Shown piece after piece: positions 47,499-57,800 of a stretch of 64,000 nucleotides of DNA (position 1 is its first letter; each line of letters opens with the position of its first letter). This DNA is from Poa pratensis. Lineage: Eukaryota; Streptophyta; Magnoliopsida; Poales; Poaceae. The translations under genes were made by a program, and so were the position numbers. Location: contig CAMZMU010000041.1 of the NCBI GenBank assembly GCA_947311845.1, positions 115,270,731 through 115,334,730 on the forward strand, written 5' to 3'. The notes beneath the pieces were generated by a model that saw only the letters and a program-made list of their open reading frames with translations, was not told the origin of the DNA and ran no database searches.

Positions 47499-47779
47499 TG
47501 GTCGCAACTTTTATTTGTGTCTTGTAAACGTTATTCAGAAAATTGTTGCTGCTGTTTCGAGTTTTCTAAGTATGTTATCTAGTATCAAATGTGTGGTGAA
47601 CTTGGTGAGGAACACTTTGTATTATTCATAACCATGTGATGTATGTATTCTAATATCATATGTGATGAACTTGTGTTATTCAAAAACTGTTTACTGCATG
47701 TGTGTACTGTATACCTGTGCAACATATATACCTGTGCAAATACGAAATACGGTGCATTTTAAAAAAGAATTGCAAAAGT
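47499..47779. other. 3' flank of the second CACTA-2 gene
   Basis: AT-rich, non-coding, probably 3' UTR. Nothing else is seen. Confidence 0.5.
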
Positions 47780-48075
47780 ATACCAGTGGCGCACCAAGGA
47801 CTTATCGGTGGCGCACTGGGCATATTATCTGTGGCGCACCATGAAACTTACCTATGGCGCACCTTCTGGTGCGCCACTGATAATGTGGCACGAGTGAGCC
47901 ATCCGTGTGCCCACCACAGCTTACCAGTGGCGCACCAGAATCAGCTATCAGTGGCGCACCGAAAGGTGCGCCACTGATAAATGAGTTACCTGTGGCGCAA
48001 GTTTAGCAGCGCACCATTAGTGCGCCACTGATAGCATATTTTGGTGCGCCACTGATAGGCTTTTCCCTAGTAGTG
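47780..48075. repeat. Right subterminal and terminal repeats of CACTA-2
   Basis: About ten GTGGCGCACC / GGTGCGCCAC copies in both orientations lead to the right TIR at 48075. They match the left cluster and the internal cluster at 32060-32215. Confidence 0.88.
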
Positions 48076-48078
48076 CAT

Positions 48079-48360
48079 CTTGGAACACAAGCTAGCTAGG
48101 TAGATCAGATCTAGAGAGCTCATTCTTGAGAGAGTACCCGGGAACGCATCTTTGTAGCCCGGATACGCCTATCACCACCATATATCCAAACCAGCAGGAG
48201 TAGGGTGTTACACTTCCGAGCGGCCTGAACCTGGGTAAACTTCTTGTGTGTTCTACTTTCCGCAGCGCTCACTTGCTCGTCCAGATCCTCCTTGTGCCCC
48301 TCACCGAATCTCTAAAAGGGGGTCTCACGACCTCCGGTGTTCATGATTTCCAGCACGACA
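48079..48360 (+). repeat. Gypsy-X 5' LTR, second part
   Basis: It resumes after the CAT duplication (48076-48078) and ends CAGCACGACA at 48360, directly before a TCTGGCGCGCC primer-site context. Confidence 0.68.
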
Positions 48361-48840
48361 TCTGGCGCGCCAGGTAGGGGGCGCAAGCATTCTGGCGATT
48401 CTCGCTGCGCGTGTGCGAGCCAGGCGAATCTCCTCCAGCAGGAGGAGGTGGAGATTCCAAGTTCTTCGGCAAGAAAGGCAGGCCTTGCTGAGGCAACGGG
48501 AAGGACAAGCTTGGCTGGGTCATTCACAAGGGCTACATCGACCATACCCTCGGGATTCGCGGGCCCTGCTGCGAGCTATCCTGCAACACGCTCATCTTAA
48601 CCCCAACCTACGGATCCCCTGGACATCCTTAGGGCTGATTCGGCTGATGGCTCGGCGCCGAGTTCCGAGATCGTGGCCCATCCAAGCCCGGGGGCTCATC
48701 AACCCACACGAAGTGAACGACCCCACGGAAGTTCTCTGAATCCCATTGTGAGTTGGTCTCTGCCCACAACCACACTTTGTCCCCCCGATGTCGGATTTTC
48801 TGTCAGCAAAGTAGAACGGAAAGTCTAGATCTCAGGCTAC
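48361..48840 (+). other. Gypsy-X primer-binding site and leader
   Basis: CTGGCGCGCCAGGTAGGGG at 48362-48380 is a primer-site motif often seen after grass gypsy LTRs. The rest is leader sequence, or decayed N-terminal gag, without a clear frame. Confidence 0.6.
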
Positions 48841-49372
48841 TTGGTTGAGCTTCTAGCCAAAAGCAACATAAGCAAAGGAACAGCGGCAGCAGATCCTATG
48901 GACTGCCCCCGGCAATTGTCAGATCCAAAGAGGGTTACGCAGTTCAGAGGAGGAATTGAAAAACTTCCTAGAGAATCAGATCTAGGGGGAGCTCAGTCAT
49001 TATTTGGGATCAAGGATCCTAGGGAAGCGGTAGCAGCCGCTAGGATTCTATTGCAGCACCCTCCAAACGAAGCTTTGGAGTCGCTTTAACTATAGTTCGG
49101 GGTCGCGCGGCTTGATCGATTGGTAGCCTTGATGCAGAAGTTCCCTGCTGTAGAGCCTCAATGGGAGGAAGAAATTGTGGAAAAAGAGCTTGATGACTGC
49201 AGCGAATGGACGGCTTTGGTCCCTTGGCTACGGAGGCCAATGCAACGCCATCGGTATCGCTATGGTTTCCATGAAGCTTACGACGGCACTACTGATCCGG
49301 AAGATTTCTTGCGAATCTTTGCAGCAGAGGTCAGTCTGATCGGAGGAAACGAACTAACAATGATGAACTACC
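48841..49372 (+). pseudogene. Gypsy-X gag, 5' part
   Basis: A first open segment (48841-49089) ends in a stop. A second (49120 onward) encodes the start of a retrotransposon Gag domain: YDGTTDPEDFLRIFAAEV followed by MMNYL. It is interrupted at 49372 by Gypsy-Y, and the Gag frame continues in phase at 62804 when the CTACC duplication is counted once. The stop at 49087-49089 shows that the gene was already, or has since been, disabled. Confidence 0.72.
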
Positions 49373-49957
49373 TGTTGGGGGATAATAACCCGGTATACTC
49401 ACGACCAAGGAAGAATTAGTCGGACGGCCCAAGGACTGGTCCGAGTGATGTGTGCAAGATATGGGCCGGGTTATAGCTGGGCCAATATGCCTAACATGAC
49501 TCGTCCCTAGAAGGAAGGATCTAGAAGAACTAGAGTCCGAGTGCAGGAAGGAACCGGGTGACTTGGAGGCTACGGAAGGTCAAGAAGAACCTAGAGTAGG
49601 ACTCCGGGCTTGTATGTAACTCGGTATTCATTGTAAGTTCGGGAGACCCGGCGTCTATATAAACGGGCTCCCAGAACATAGATAGACAAGTCTTAAGCCC
49701 TAGTTCGATATCACCGCTATCAAGCGAAACCCTTGTAACCCGTCTCGTAACCCGGCTCTGTTGTCGTAGCCGAGTTATCGAGACCTCGAGATCAATAACA
49801 TAGAAGCAGGAAGTAGGTCTTTATCTCCAATGGAGAGGCTGAACCTAGGTAAACCCTTTTCCCCCAACGAGCGTGACAATCTCCTGAAGGACCAAGGCGC
49901 CTTGCCCCAATCATCAAGTCCCCCTATGGTAACATCTGCCGTGATAACCCCACGATA
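49373..49957 (+). repeat. 5' LTR of Gypsy-Y, full copy
   Basis: 585 bp, the same length as the 3' LTR. TATA box TATATAAA at 49656-49663. It ends CACGATA, where the terminal CA has become TA. Confidence 0.92.
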
Positions 49958-49962
49958 GTTGG

Positions 49963-50367
49963 GAACCGGGTGACTTGGAGGCTACGGAAGGTCAAGGAGA
50001 ACCTAGAGTAGGACTCCGGGCTTGTATGTAACTCGGTATTCATTGTTAGTTCGGGAGACTCGGCGTCTATATAAACGGGCTCCCAGAACATAGATAGACA
50101 AGTCTTAAGCCCTAGTTCGATATCACCGCTATCAAGCGAAACCCTTGTAACCTGTCTCGTAACCCGGCTCTGTTGTCGTAGCCGAGTTATCGAGACCTCG
50201 AGATCAATAACATAGAAGCAGGAAGTAGGTCTTTATCTCCAATGGAGAGGCTGAACCTGGGTAAACCCTTTTCCCCAACGAGCGTGACAATCTCCTGAAG
50301 GACCAAGGCGCCTTGCCCAATCATCAAGTTACCCTATGGTAACATCTGCCGTGATAACCCCACGACA
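49963..50367 (+). repeat. Partial second LTR copy in Gypsy-Y
   Basis: It corresponds to LTR positions 179-585. It is joined to the preceding full LTR through GTTGG, the first five bases of the primer site, with a 2 bp GG overlap at the junction (GTTGG/GGAACCGGG). It repeats the TATA box at 50068-50075 and ends CACGACA, directly before the functional-looking primer site. Confidence 0.92.
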
Positions 50368-50387
50368 GTTGGCGCCCACCGTGGGGC
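50368..50387 (+). other. Primer-binding site of Gypsy-Y
   Basis: GTTGGCGCCCACCGTGGGGC, identical to the site in Gypsy-Z, although the LTRs of the two elements show no obvious similarity. Confidence 0.82.
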
Positions 50388-50389
50388 CC

Positions 50390-53180
50390 ATGACCAAAGC
50401 TGTCCTCATCAAGGGAGAAGCTCTGCGAGGGATGAGAACCTCGCGATCGGCGAGGTCAGGATGGATCGGCACGGAAAGCGCATCGTCGATGATTCCGGCT
50501 GGAAGGAAGAAGCAGATCTGCTGGAAACCGGCCGGGTGATCCCGTTCGGTCGGATCAACGTCTTCGTAGGTATGGTTAATGCAACTCAGCAAATTGATGA
50601 CGAGGTTATGTGCGACTCCGTTTCAGGGGCAGCCACCATCGTTCAATCTGATGGAGAAGAGTCAGTCGGAACAGGAGGTTTCGAACATCAGTCGGACATC
50701 CAGGCTTGCGAGCCAGAGTGCCGACGTGAGGAAGATTTGGATACAGATACTGAATCGATCTTACCGTTGTTTGACGAGAGATTTGGGTACGTGGCTGATG
50801 AGGAAGATTATGAGTCGGGCCAAGGACCATGAAGCACGCTACGGTGTACACCCTGATGAACGCAATGATGGGACAGAAACTATGTAAGTGAGGACGATGC
50901 ACGCGCGCGGCCAGAGAAAACAGAGAAAGAGTTCAGCGTCATCCGACCTTTCAACCGGGTGATGGCTCGGAACAGCCGGTTTTGATGGAAATTCCACCAG
51001 TTTTGAGGCCCTTGGACTTTGACGCTGCAATAGTTACCACCCCAATCACACCAGATAACGCAGCAACCCGGGCGCAGCAATTGGATACGTTACGAATCAC
51101 GCTGGAGAATCAACAGAAGGCTTTATTGGCGGAGCAGCAGCGCATGTTTGATGAGCAACAAGAGATAGAACGGGATCGAGCCCGTGTGGAGCAAGAAAGG
51201 ATAACAGTGCAGAATCGCCATGAAGATCTTACAGCAGTACATCAGAGGAGGCTCCAGACCCGGGTGATGCCAGGCATGACCTTAGATCCAACAAGATTGA
51301 ACTTTGCATCACCAAACGGAGCTCCCAATGTCACTCGGCCTGAGCCAGCGCCGGTTGGAATCGGGCATGGAATCATGGTTAGAGCAAATCAGGGAGGAAA
51401 CGGGGTGCCACCCAACACTCGGGCTGGAGCTCAGCAAAATCAGAACACAGCAGCTGCGGGTGGTATGCCACCACCAGCAGATCGGTTCCACACGCCCAGG
51501 GTCACTACTCAAATCCGGCTGATAACGTGTACGCAGCAACATTAGCATTATGCCGCATGCCGATTGATCAATCGCCAGAGGGAGAACAAGCACGCAGGGC
51601 AATTGAGATGTTGAAAACCGCGATCACGCAGCAGGGAACATGCCGGATAAGAGTGGAGCGTTACATTCAACACCATACAATAGCCGAGCTAACCGGAGTC
51701 ATCACGGAGAAACACCGAGGCCAGCCGGATCAGGCGTCAGGAACGGACAGCAGAATCAAGGTCACCCGGCGCCGCAGCCTCAACGTTCGGGACATCATCA
51801 GCAGAGGCCAGCTCAGAATCAGCCGGCGCCGAGGCCGCATCAACCGGCCCCGGCCCAGTCTGTGGCCCAAGCGATTGTCAACAGTTCAAGAGCACGGCGT
51901 GCGGCGAGCGCAAACCCGGCTTTAGGTGTCGCCGGAGGAGCCGGAGGACAACCTGAAGCAGGAGTGATGGGCACACACCAAATACCGGGTCAGGTTTGCC
52001 GTTAGTTTCTTCATTACTTAACCCGGTTGGAACTAAATGTCTTTCAGATGCTATCAAGAGTGAACCTTTTCCTGAGAAGTTTAAAGAGCCAAGCAAGGTG
52101 ACGAATTATGACCCCAGCATGGATCCAGAAACATGGCTCAGCAGTTACGAGATGGCGATGAGTATTCGCAATGCCACGCCAACTTGTGCGCGAGATACAT
52201 GTACCTGATGATGAGTGAAGGAGCAGCAAAGTTATGGTTCAATGGATTACCCGAGAAATCTATCAATTCTTGGGATGAGTTGAAGGCATTATTTGTCAAG
52301 AATTTCAAGGGCACGTGTGAGAAGTTGTTCACTATAGAGGATTTGGAGCGATGTTTCCAGAAGAAAGGCGAGTCAGCGCGTCACTGGATGCGCCGAGTTA
52401 CAGCCATCATTCACTCATCAAAGGGAATTACACCAGCTGCGGCCGTGTCATCAATGGAGAAAACCTGCAGATATGACCCGGTAATTCAGAAGATGGGTCG
52501 ACTGAGGGCCACTGGCGAAGCAGAAACATCACCATGGGGCAGCTGATGGAAGCGGCTCATAAGCACGCATCCACAGACAAGACCCGGGATGATGATGAAG
52601 ATAAGGGAAAAGGAAACGTCAACAACGGAGGAAAGAACCACAACAACAACGGTAACAACAACAACAACGGAACAATAATCACAATGGTAACAATGGGAAT
52701 AACTCCAAAAGGCAGCACGAGGGTGGTTCAGATTTGGTGGCAAACACAAACACCGGGTATAACAAGTTTCAGCGGCGAGATGATAATTATCGAGGCAATA
52801 ACAACAATGGCAATTACAGGGGAAATTTCCGAGGACCGGCTAACCCCCAGGAAGCATTCAACATGCCGTGTCCACGTCATAGTAGGAACGGTAAACCGGC
52901 AAATCACTCTTTGTCCCAGTGTGTTGATCTTCAGAGATGGAAGAACGAAGAGTTTGCCAGGATGAGTATGGGAGGAAACGGCCGAGGCCGGGTAATGGAA
53001 ATAACCCGGCCAACGGACCACAAGCTGGAGGAAATAATGGAGGACCACCCGGCCCGGATAACGGACCAGCCGGGTTAGGTTTCCAGCAAAACCCCAAGGA
53101 GTTAAATCGAGGACAGTATCATATTACAGTTTCCAGCACTAGTCGGAGAGATCAGAAATTGAAGAAGAGAGCTGTCAACG
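50390..53180 (+). pseudogene. Gypsy-Y Gag, broken in several frames
   Basis: The ATG at 50390 follows the primer site by two bases. The N-terminal part shifts frame near 50460 and continues to 50832 (TGRVIPFGRINVFVGM; compare VVPFGTINIFMGF in Gypsy-Z). A glutamine/arginine-rich helical segment lies at 50982-51545 (LLAEQQRMFDEQQEIERD). The Gag core is at 52080-52480 (LWFNGLPEKSINSW, ARHWMRRVTAIIHS). An Asn-rich linker leads to a C/H cluster at about 52860-52920 (CPRHSRNGKPANHSLSQC) that may be a variant zinc knuckle. At least five frame changes separate these pieces. Gag would assemble particles. The order matches Gypsy-Z. Confidence 0.78.
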
Positions 53181-53204
53181 CTTCTTCCCGCAGTTCCGAG
53201 ATAT

Positions 53205-53909
53205 TTGAAGTGGTCCGAGTATCCGATCACTTGGTCTAGAGAGGATCACCCGGCCCGAGTAGATGCACCTGGAGCGTTGGCTTTAGTTGTTGCACCTCAG
53301 GTTTCGGGTTATATTTTACACAAGGTTCTTATGGATGGAGGTAGTAGCATCAACATTCTGTATTGGGATACATTCATCCGGATGGGTTTCACAGCCAAAC
53401 AGCTTCACCCTTCCAGTACTATCTTTCATGGTATTGTCCCTGGAAAGTCGGCAAGACCAGAGGGAACAATAACATTGGAGGTCGCGTTTGGAGAATCAAA
53501 GGATAATTTCAGGTCTGAGATGATTTGTTTTGAGGTGGTCAAATTGAAGAGCCCTTATCATGCTCTCTTTGGCCGCAATGTTTTTGCTAGATTCATGGCG
53601 AGGCCGTGTTATGTGTACCTAAAGATGAAGATGCCAGGTCCAAACGGTATTATCACAGTCAATGGCAGTCGTGAGTTGGCGTTACAATGTGAGGAAGGTG
53701 ATGCTGTTATGGCAGAACAAGCCTGTGCGGAAGAGGAGTTGAATTACTACAAAGCTACCACAAACCCGGATGATGGGACAATTTTGAAGAAACCAATGAC
53801 CGAAGAGAGGGCGAAATTCAAAGCGGCTCAAGATACCAAGATGATTGACTTCGTGCCGGGTGATTCGTCCAAGCAGTTCTCTATCGGGTCAAATCTGACT
53901 GACAAATAG
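53205..53909 (+). pseudogene. Gypsy-Y aspartic protease region
   Basis: The frame includes the active-site motif VLMDGGSSINILYWD (about residue 44) and the conserved FHGIVPGKSARPEGTITL and FGRNVFARFMARPCYVY segments seen in Gypsy-Z. It ends at a TAG (53907-53909) that is in the same frame as the reverse transcriptase below, so one nonsense codon separates protease from reverse transcriptase. Confidence 0.85.
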
Positions 53910-53972
53910 GAAAGCGCGCTCATCGAATTCATCCGTGAGAATCGGGATGTCTTTGCATGGAAACCTAGTGAC

Positions 53973-55073
53973 ATGCCAGGCATACCGACTGAATTCGCTG
54001 AGCACCGCTTACATGTTGATCCTAAAGCAAGACCGATTAAACAGGGATTGAATGAGGAAAGAAGAAAGGTTGTAGGAGAAGAGATAGCTCGTTTACTCGC
54101 CGCAGGATTCATTATGGAAGTGTTACATCCAAAGTGGTTGGCTAACCCGGTTTTAGTGTTGAAAAAGAACAATGAGTGGAGGATGTGTATTGATTTCACA
54201 AGTTTGAACAAGCATTGTCCGAAGGATCCGTTTGCGTTACCAAGGATTGATCAAATCATAGATGCTGTGGCAGGTAGTGATCTTTTGTGTTTCCTGGATG
54301 CATATTCAGGATATCATCAAATCAAGCTTGCAGAGGAAGATTGGGAGAAGACATCATTTATCACCCCATTTGGAGCTTTTTGTTACAAGAACATGACATT
54401 TGGACTGAAGAATGCTGGAGCAACTTATCAGAGGTGCATCCAGAGTTGTTTTGAGAAGCAGATAGATCGGAACGTGCATGCGTACGTTGATGATGTGGTG
54501 ATCAAGACAAAGAAGGCTGAGACATTTATTGATGATTTGAGAGAAACTTTTGCTAACTTAAGGAGGTTTCAGATGAAGCTTAACCCAAAAAAGTGTGTGT
54601 TTGGAGTTCCATCAGGAAAATTACTCGGCTTTATTGTGTCCGAGCGTGGGATTGAAGCAAACCCGGAAAAGATAGCAGCAATCAATAGGTTGGGAAAGCC
54701 GACTGAATTGAAGGAAGTCCAGAAGATCACGGGCTGCGTGGCTGCGTTGAGTAGGTTCATATCCCGACTGGGAGAGAAAGCAATTCCTTTATACCGACTC
54801 TTGAGGAAGTCAGATAAATTTGTTTGGGATGAGGAAGCTGATAAAGCCCTGGAGGCATTGAAGGAAACATTATCGAAAGCACCAATCTTAGCTGCTCCAG
54901 CTCCAAAGGAGCCCATGCTGTTGTACATAGCTGCAAATTCCCGAGCAGTTAGTGTAGTTATTGTGGTGGAGCGAAAAGAAGAAGGAAAGGAGCATCTGGT
55001 TCAAAGGCCGGTTTATTATGTCAGTGAGGTTTTGACTCCGGCTAAACAGAGGTATCCCAGTGGCAGAAGTTAG
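53973..55073 (+). pseudogene. Gypsy-Y reverse transcriptase and start of RNase H
   Basis: A 366-codon open segment. Signatures in order: RMCIDFTSLNKHCPKDPFAL (residues 70-89), CFLDAYSGYHQI with catalytic Asp109, YVDD at 171-174, then GKLLGFIVSERGIEANPEKI and the connection region up to VERKEEGKEHLVQRPVYYVS. The usual MPFGLKNAG motif reads MTFGLKNAG, a Pro-to-Thr change at residue 142. The frame ends at 55073 because of an apparent one-base indel just before KLVFGVFMASRK. It is preceded in phase by the protease frame after one stop codon; the ATG at 53973 is internal to pol. Confidence 0.88.
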
Positions 55074-55087
55074 TTTTTGGCGTTTTC

Positions 55088-55944
55088 ATGGCCAGTCGGA
55101 AATTGAAGCATTACTTTCAAGAACACCCCATTACAGTGGTGAGTGGAGCACCATTGGCAGACATTGTGTGCAATACTGAAGCTACTGGAAGAATTGCCAA
55201 GTGGGCGATTGAGATGGGTGATTATCACATCAAGTATGAGCCTCGCACAGCGATTAAGTCACAAGCCTTGATTGATTTTGTCAATGATTGGACTGAGTTA
55301 AGCACGGCACCACCCAAGGCGCCGAGTTATAAGTCATGGGTTATGCATTTTGATGGATCCAAGCAGTATGAGGGATCAGGAGCAGGAGTGGTTCTCACTT
55401 CACCCAAAGGGATAAGATGAGTTATGTTCTTCAGATTCACTTTGATTGCACCAATAATATTGCTGAGTATGAAGCTTTGTTACATGGTTTGCGCATTGCC
55501 AAGGAGATGAACATCAAAAGGATCATGTGTTTTGGTGACTCGGATCTTGTAGCGCAGCAAGTTTCTGGGACTTGGGACAGGAAAGATGAGAAGATGGCGG
55601 CTTACAGAAGGGCTGTTGATGAAGCAGCTGGATTCTTTTCAGGATTCCAGGTGGATCATATTGATAGAAGGAAAAACGAGGCAGCAGATGCTTTGTCAAG
55701 ATTGGGATCACGTAGAGAGCCAGTTCCACCTAATGTGTTCCTGGACGAGTTATGGAAGCCATCAGTCCAACTTCCGGGTGAAGAGGAAGATGAAAGTCCA
55801 GATCAAGATTCCGAGTTAGTAGCAGCGTTGCATGAGATTCCTGAGTGGACTGAACCATATCTGGATTATATGATAAGGAAGATTTGCCGAGTAATGAAGT
55901 TATGGCGCGACAAATTGTCAGAAGATCACTCGGTTATGCAGTAA
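55088..55944 (+). pseudogene. Gypsy-Y canonical RNase H end and second RNase H
   Basis: The first segment (55088-55420) carries FQEHPITVVSGAPLADI and QALIDFVNDW of the canonical RNase H, then enters the second RNase H with WVMHFDGSKQYEGSGAGV. After a one-base loss near 55414 the second segment (55417-55944) continues it with NIAEYEALLHG, CFGDSDLVAQQ and EAADALSRLGS. The four acidic residues of RNase H are all present, but in two frames. A double RNase H supports Tat lineage. Confidence 0.85.
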
Positions 55945-57117
55945 TTGATGGTGAGTTGTACAAGCGCAGTGTTTCTGGAGTTTATCAGCGATGTGTTTCA
56001 TCAGTCGAAGGAAGGCAAATTTTGCAAGAGATACATGCTGGGGACTGTGGTCATCATGCTTCATCTAGGTCTCTGGTGGCCAAGGCATTTAGGCATGGAT
56101 TCTTTTGGCTCACAGCTTTCAAGGATGCAGAGCAGATTGTTAGGGCATGTGATGGATGTCAAAGATATGCAAGACAGGAGCATGTGCCGGCTCAGGAATT
56201 GAGGACAATACCAATCACTGGCCGTTTGCAGTTTGGGGTCTTGATATGATGGGGCCCTTTCAGATGACATCGTGCAAGAAAACTCATCTCTTGGTGGCTG
56301 TTGATAAGTTCACTAAGTGGGTTGAAGTGGAGCCAGTTACAAGTTGTGATGCTTCCAAAGTTGTCACGTTTCTGAAGAAAATTATCAGTCGGTTTGGCTA
56401 TCCTCACAGTATCATCACAGATAATGGGACCAACATGTCACTCGGTGAAACAGAGATATTCTGCAAAGAGAAGGGAATCAGATTAGACCTTGCTTCGGTG
56501 GCACATCCACAGGCCAACGGGCAGGTAGAAAGGAGTAATCAGGAAATATTGAAGGAATCAAACCAAGACTTCGAGTTCCGATTGAAAAGGCGTATGGAGC
56601 TTGGGTGAAAGAGTTACCCGCAGTGGTTTGGGGGATCAATACAACCCCGAATAGATCAACCAAGCGTACACCGTTCTTTCTGGTGTATGGAGCAGAAGCA
56701 GTGTTACCGAGTGATATAGTCCATGACTCGCCAAGAGTGGCGGCTATGTGGAGTCAAGCAATGCAATTGCAAGGGAGGATTCGATTGATGCCCTCGAAGA
56801 GGAGCGTGAGTTAGCATTGGAACGGTCCGCAGTTTATCAGCAGATTTGCGGCGCTATCATAGTCGCCGAGTAAGATCAAGAACTTTCCAGGAAGGAGATT
56901 TAGTTTTACGGCTCAGACAGAAGCAGGCAGGGATGCACAACTAACTCCTCCATGGGAAGGGCCGTTCCTCATCAGTCGGAAATTGCACAATGGTTCATAT
57001 TATCTGATAGATGTGAGAGAGAAAGGTGAAGAGAACAACACGGACCATGCTATCCTTCCTATGGAAGAGACGAAGCGGCCGTGGAACATTGCTCATCTTC
57101 GCCCATATTATACCTAG
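55884..57117 (+). pseudogene. Gypsy-Y integrase
   Basis: The zinc domain lies at 55884-56200 (CGHHASSRSLVAKAFRHGF then CDGCQRYA). The core in a second frame (56156-56608) has AVWGLDMMGPF (D), IITDNGTNMSLG (D) and AHPQANGQVERSN (E). The core end is in a third frame (56605-56814: AVVWGINTTPNRSTKRTPFF). The C-terminal tail (about 56815-57117) has the GPFLISRKLHNGSYYLIDV-like pattern, then the RPWNIAHLRPYY ending before the TAG at 57115-57117. Single-base indels account for the frame changes. It inserts cDNA into the genome. Confidence 0.84.
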
Positions 57118-57800
57118 TGAACATGAACCTAGGCCGAGTTATGTAACACACGATGTAACCCCCAGCAGGTTTCAGACGCGCTCTTTTCCTTACCAGGGTA
57201 CCTAAGGGGACTGGAAGGTTTTTAATGAGGCGGCTTGCTGGTGTATCTTTAATAAAGAAGAGTATTGAGAAGAAATCTTTTCTATGTTTTACTTTTTATG
57301 CATAGTTTATGTTTATAAAGCTTGGCCCAAAGGAGTGCTTAGCAAAAAGTCCTATAGCTGTTGCCCAAGAGAGCACGCATAGAGATGTTTGAGATCAGTG
57401 GGGTAATGATGCATAGTTTAAGCCTTTACTTGTAAACATTGATCCAGGGCTTGGGGACTTATGAATTAAAATTCATAAGTTTTAATCCTAAGACCCGGCT
57501 TTTAAGCCTTAATTTTGTTCTTGGTTAAACTTGCCTATCAGTTTGATGTTACTCACAATTTTATGACCAGATTGCTTACTTGTTAATTCAATCAACTATG
57601 ATGCCCATGCTGGGACTTAGTTTGACCCTGTTTTAGCAAAGGAAAAAGTAGCAACTGAGAAAGTCATGTGAAAGCCGACTGATAAGAAGCTAAAGATAAA
57701 CCAAAAGGGTCATCTAAACCATAAAAAGTATAAGTTATTACAAAATATTGAGTATTTCATATAGTGCACAGACGCACCATCAAATAAAAGGCAAAGTATT
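57118..57800. other. Spacer between Gypsy-Y pol and the antisense gene
   Basis: AT-rich interval between two convergent genes. No frame with homology; probably both 3' UTRs. Confidence 0.5.

Larger units (their letters stand above)
27189..48075 (+). mobile_element. CACTA-2: CACTA (En/Spm) transposon with two genes, split by Gypsy-Z
   Basis: The left end is CACTAGTTGGAAAAAGC and the right end is GCTTTTCCCTAGTAGTG. Both are flanked by CAT (27186-27188, 48076-48078). Subterminal repeats of GTGGCGCACC type occur in both orientations at both ends. A Tnp2-like transposase gene (28334-31841) is followed by a second CACTA gene (33200-47498) in the same direction. Gypsy-Z (34928-47007) sits inside the second gene; without it the element is about 8.8 kb. 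Both genes have stops and frameshifts. The target is the LTR of Gypsy-X. Confidence 0.93.
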
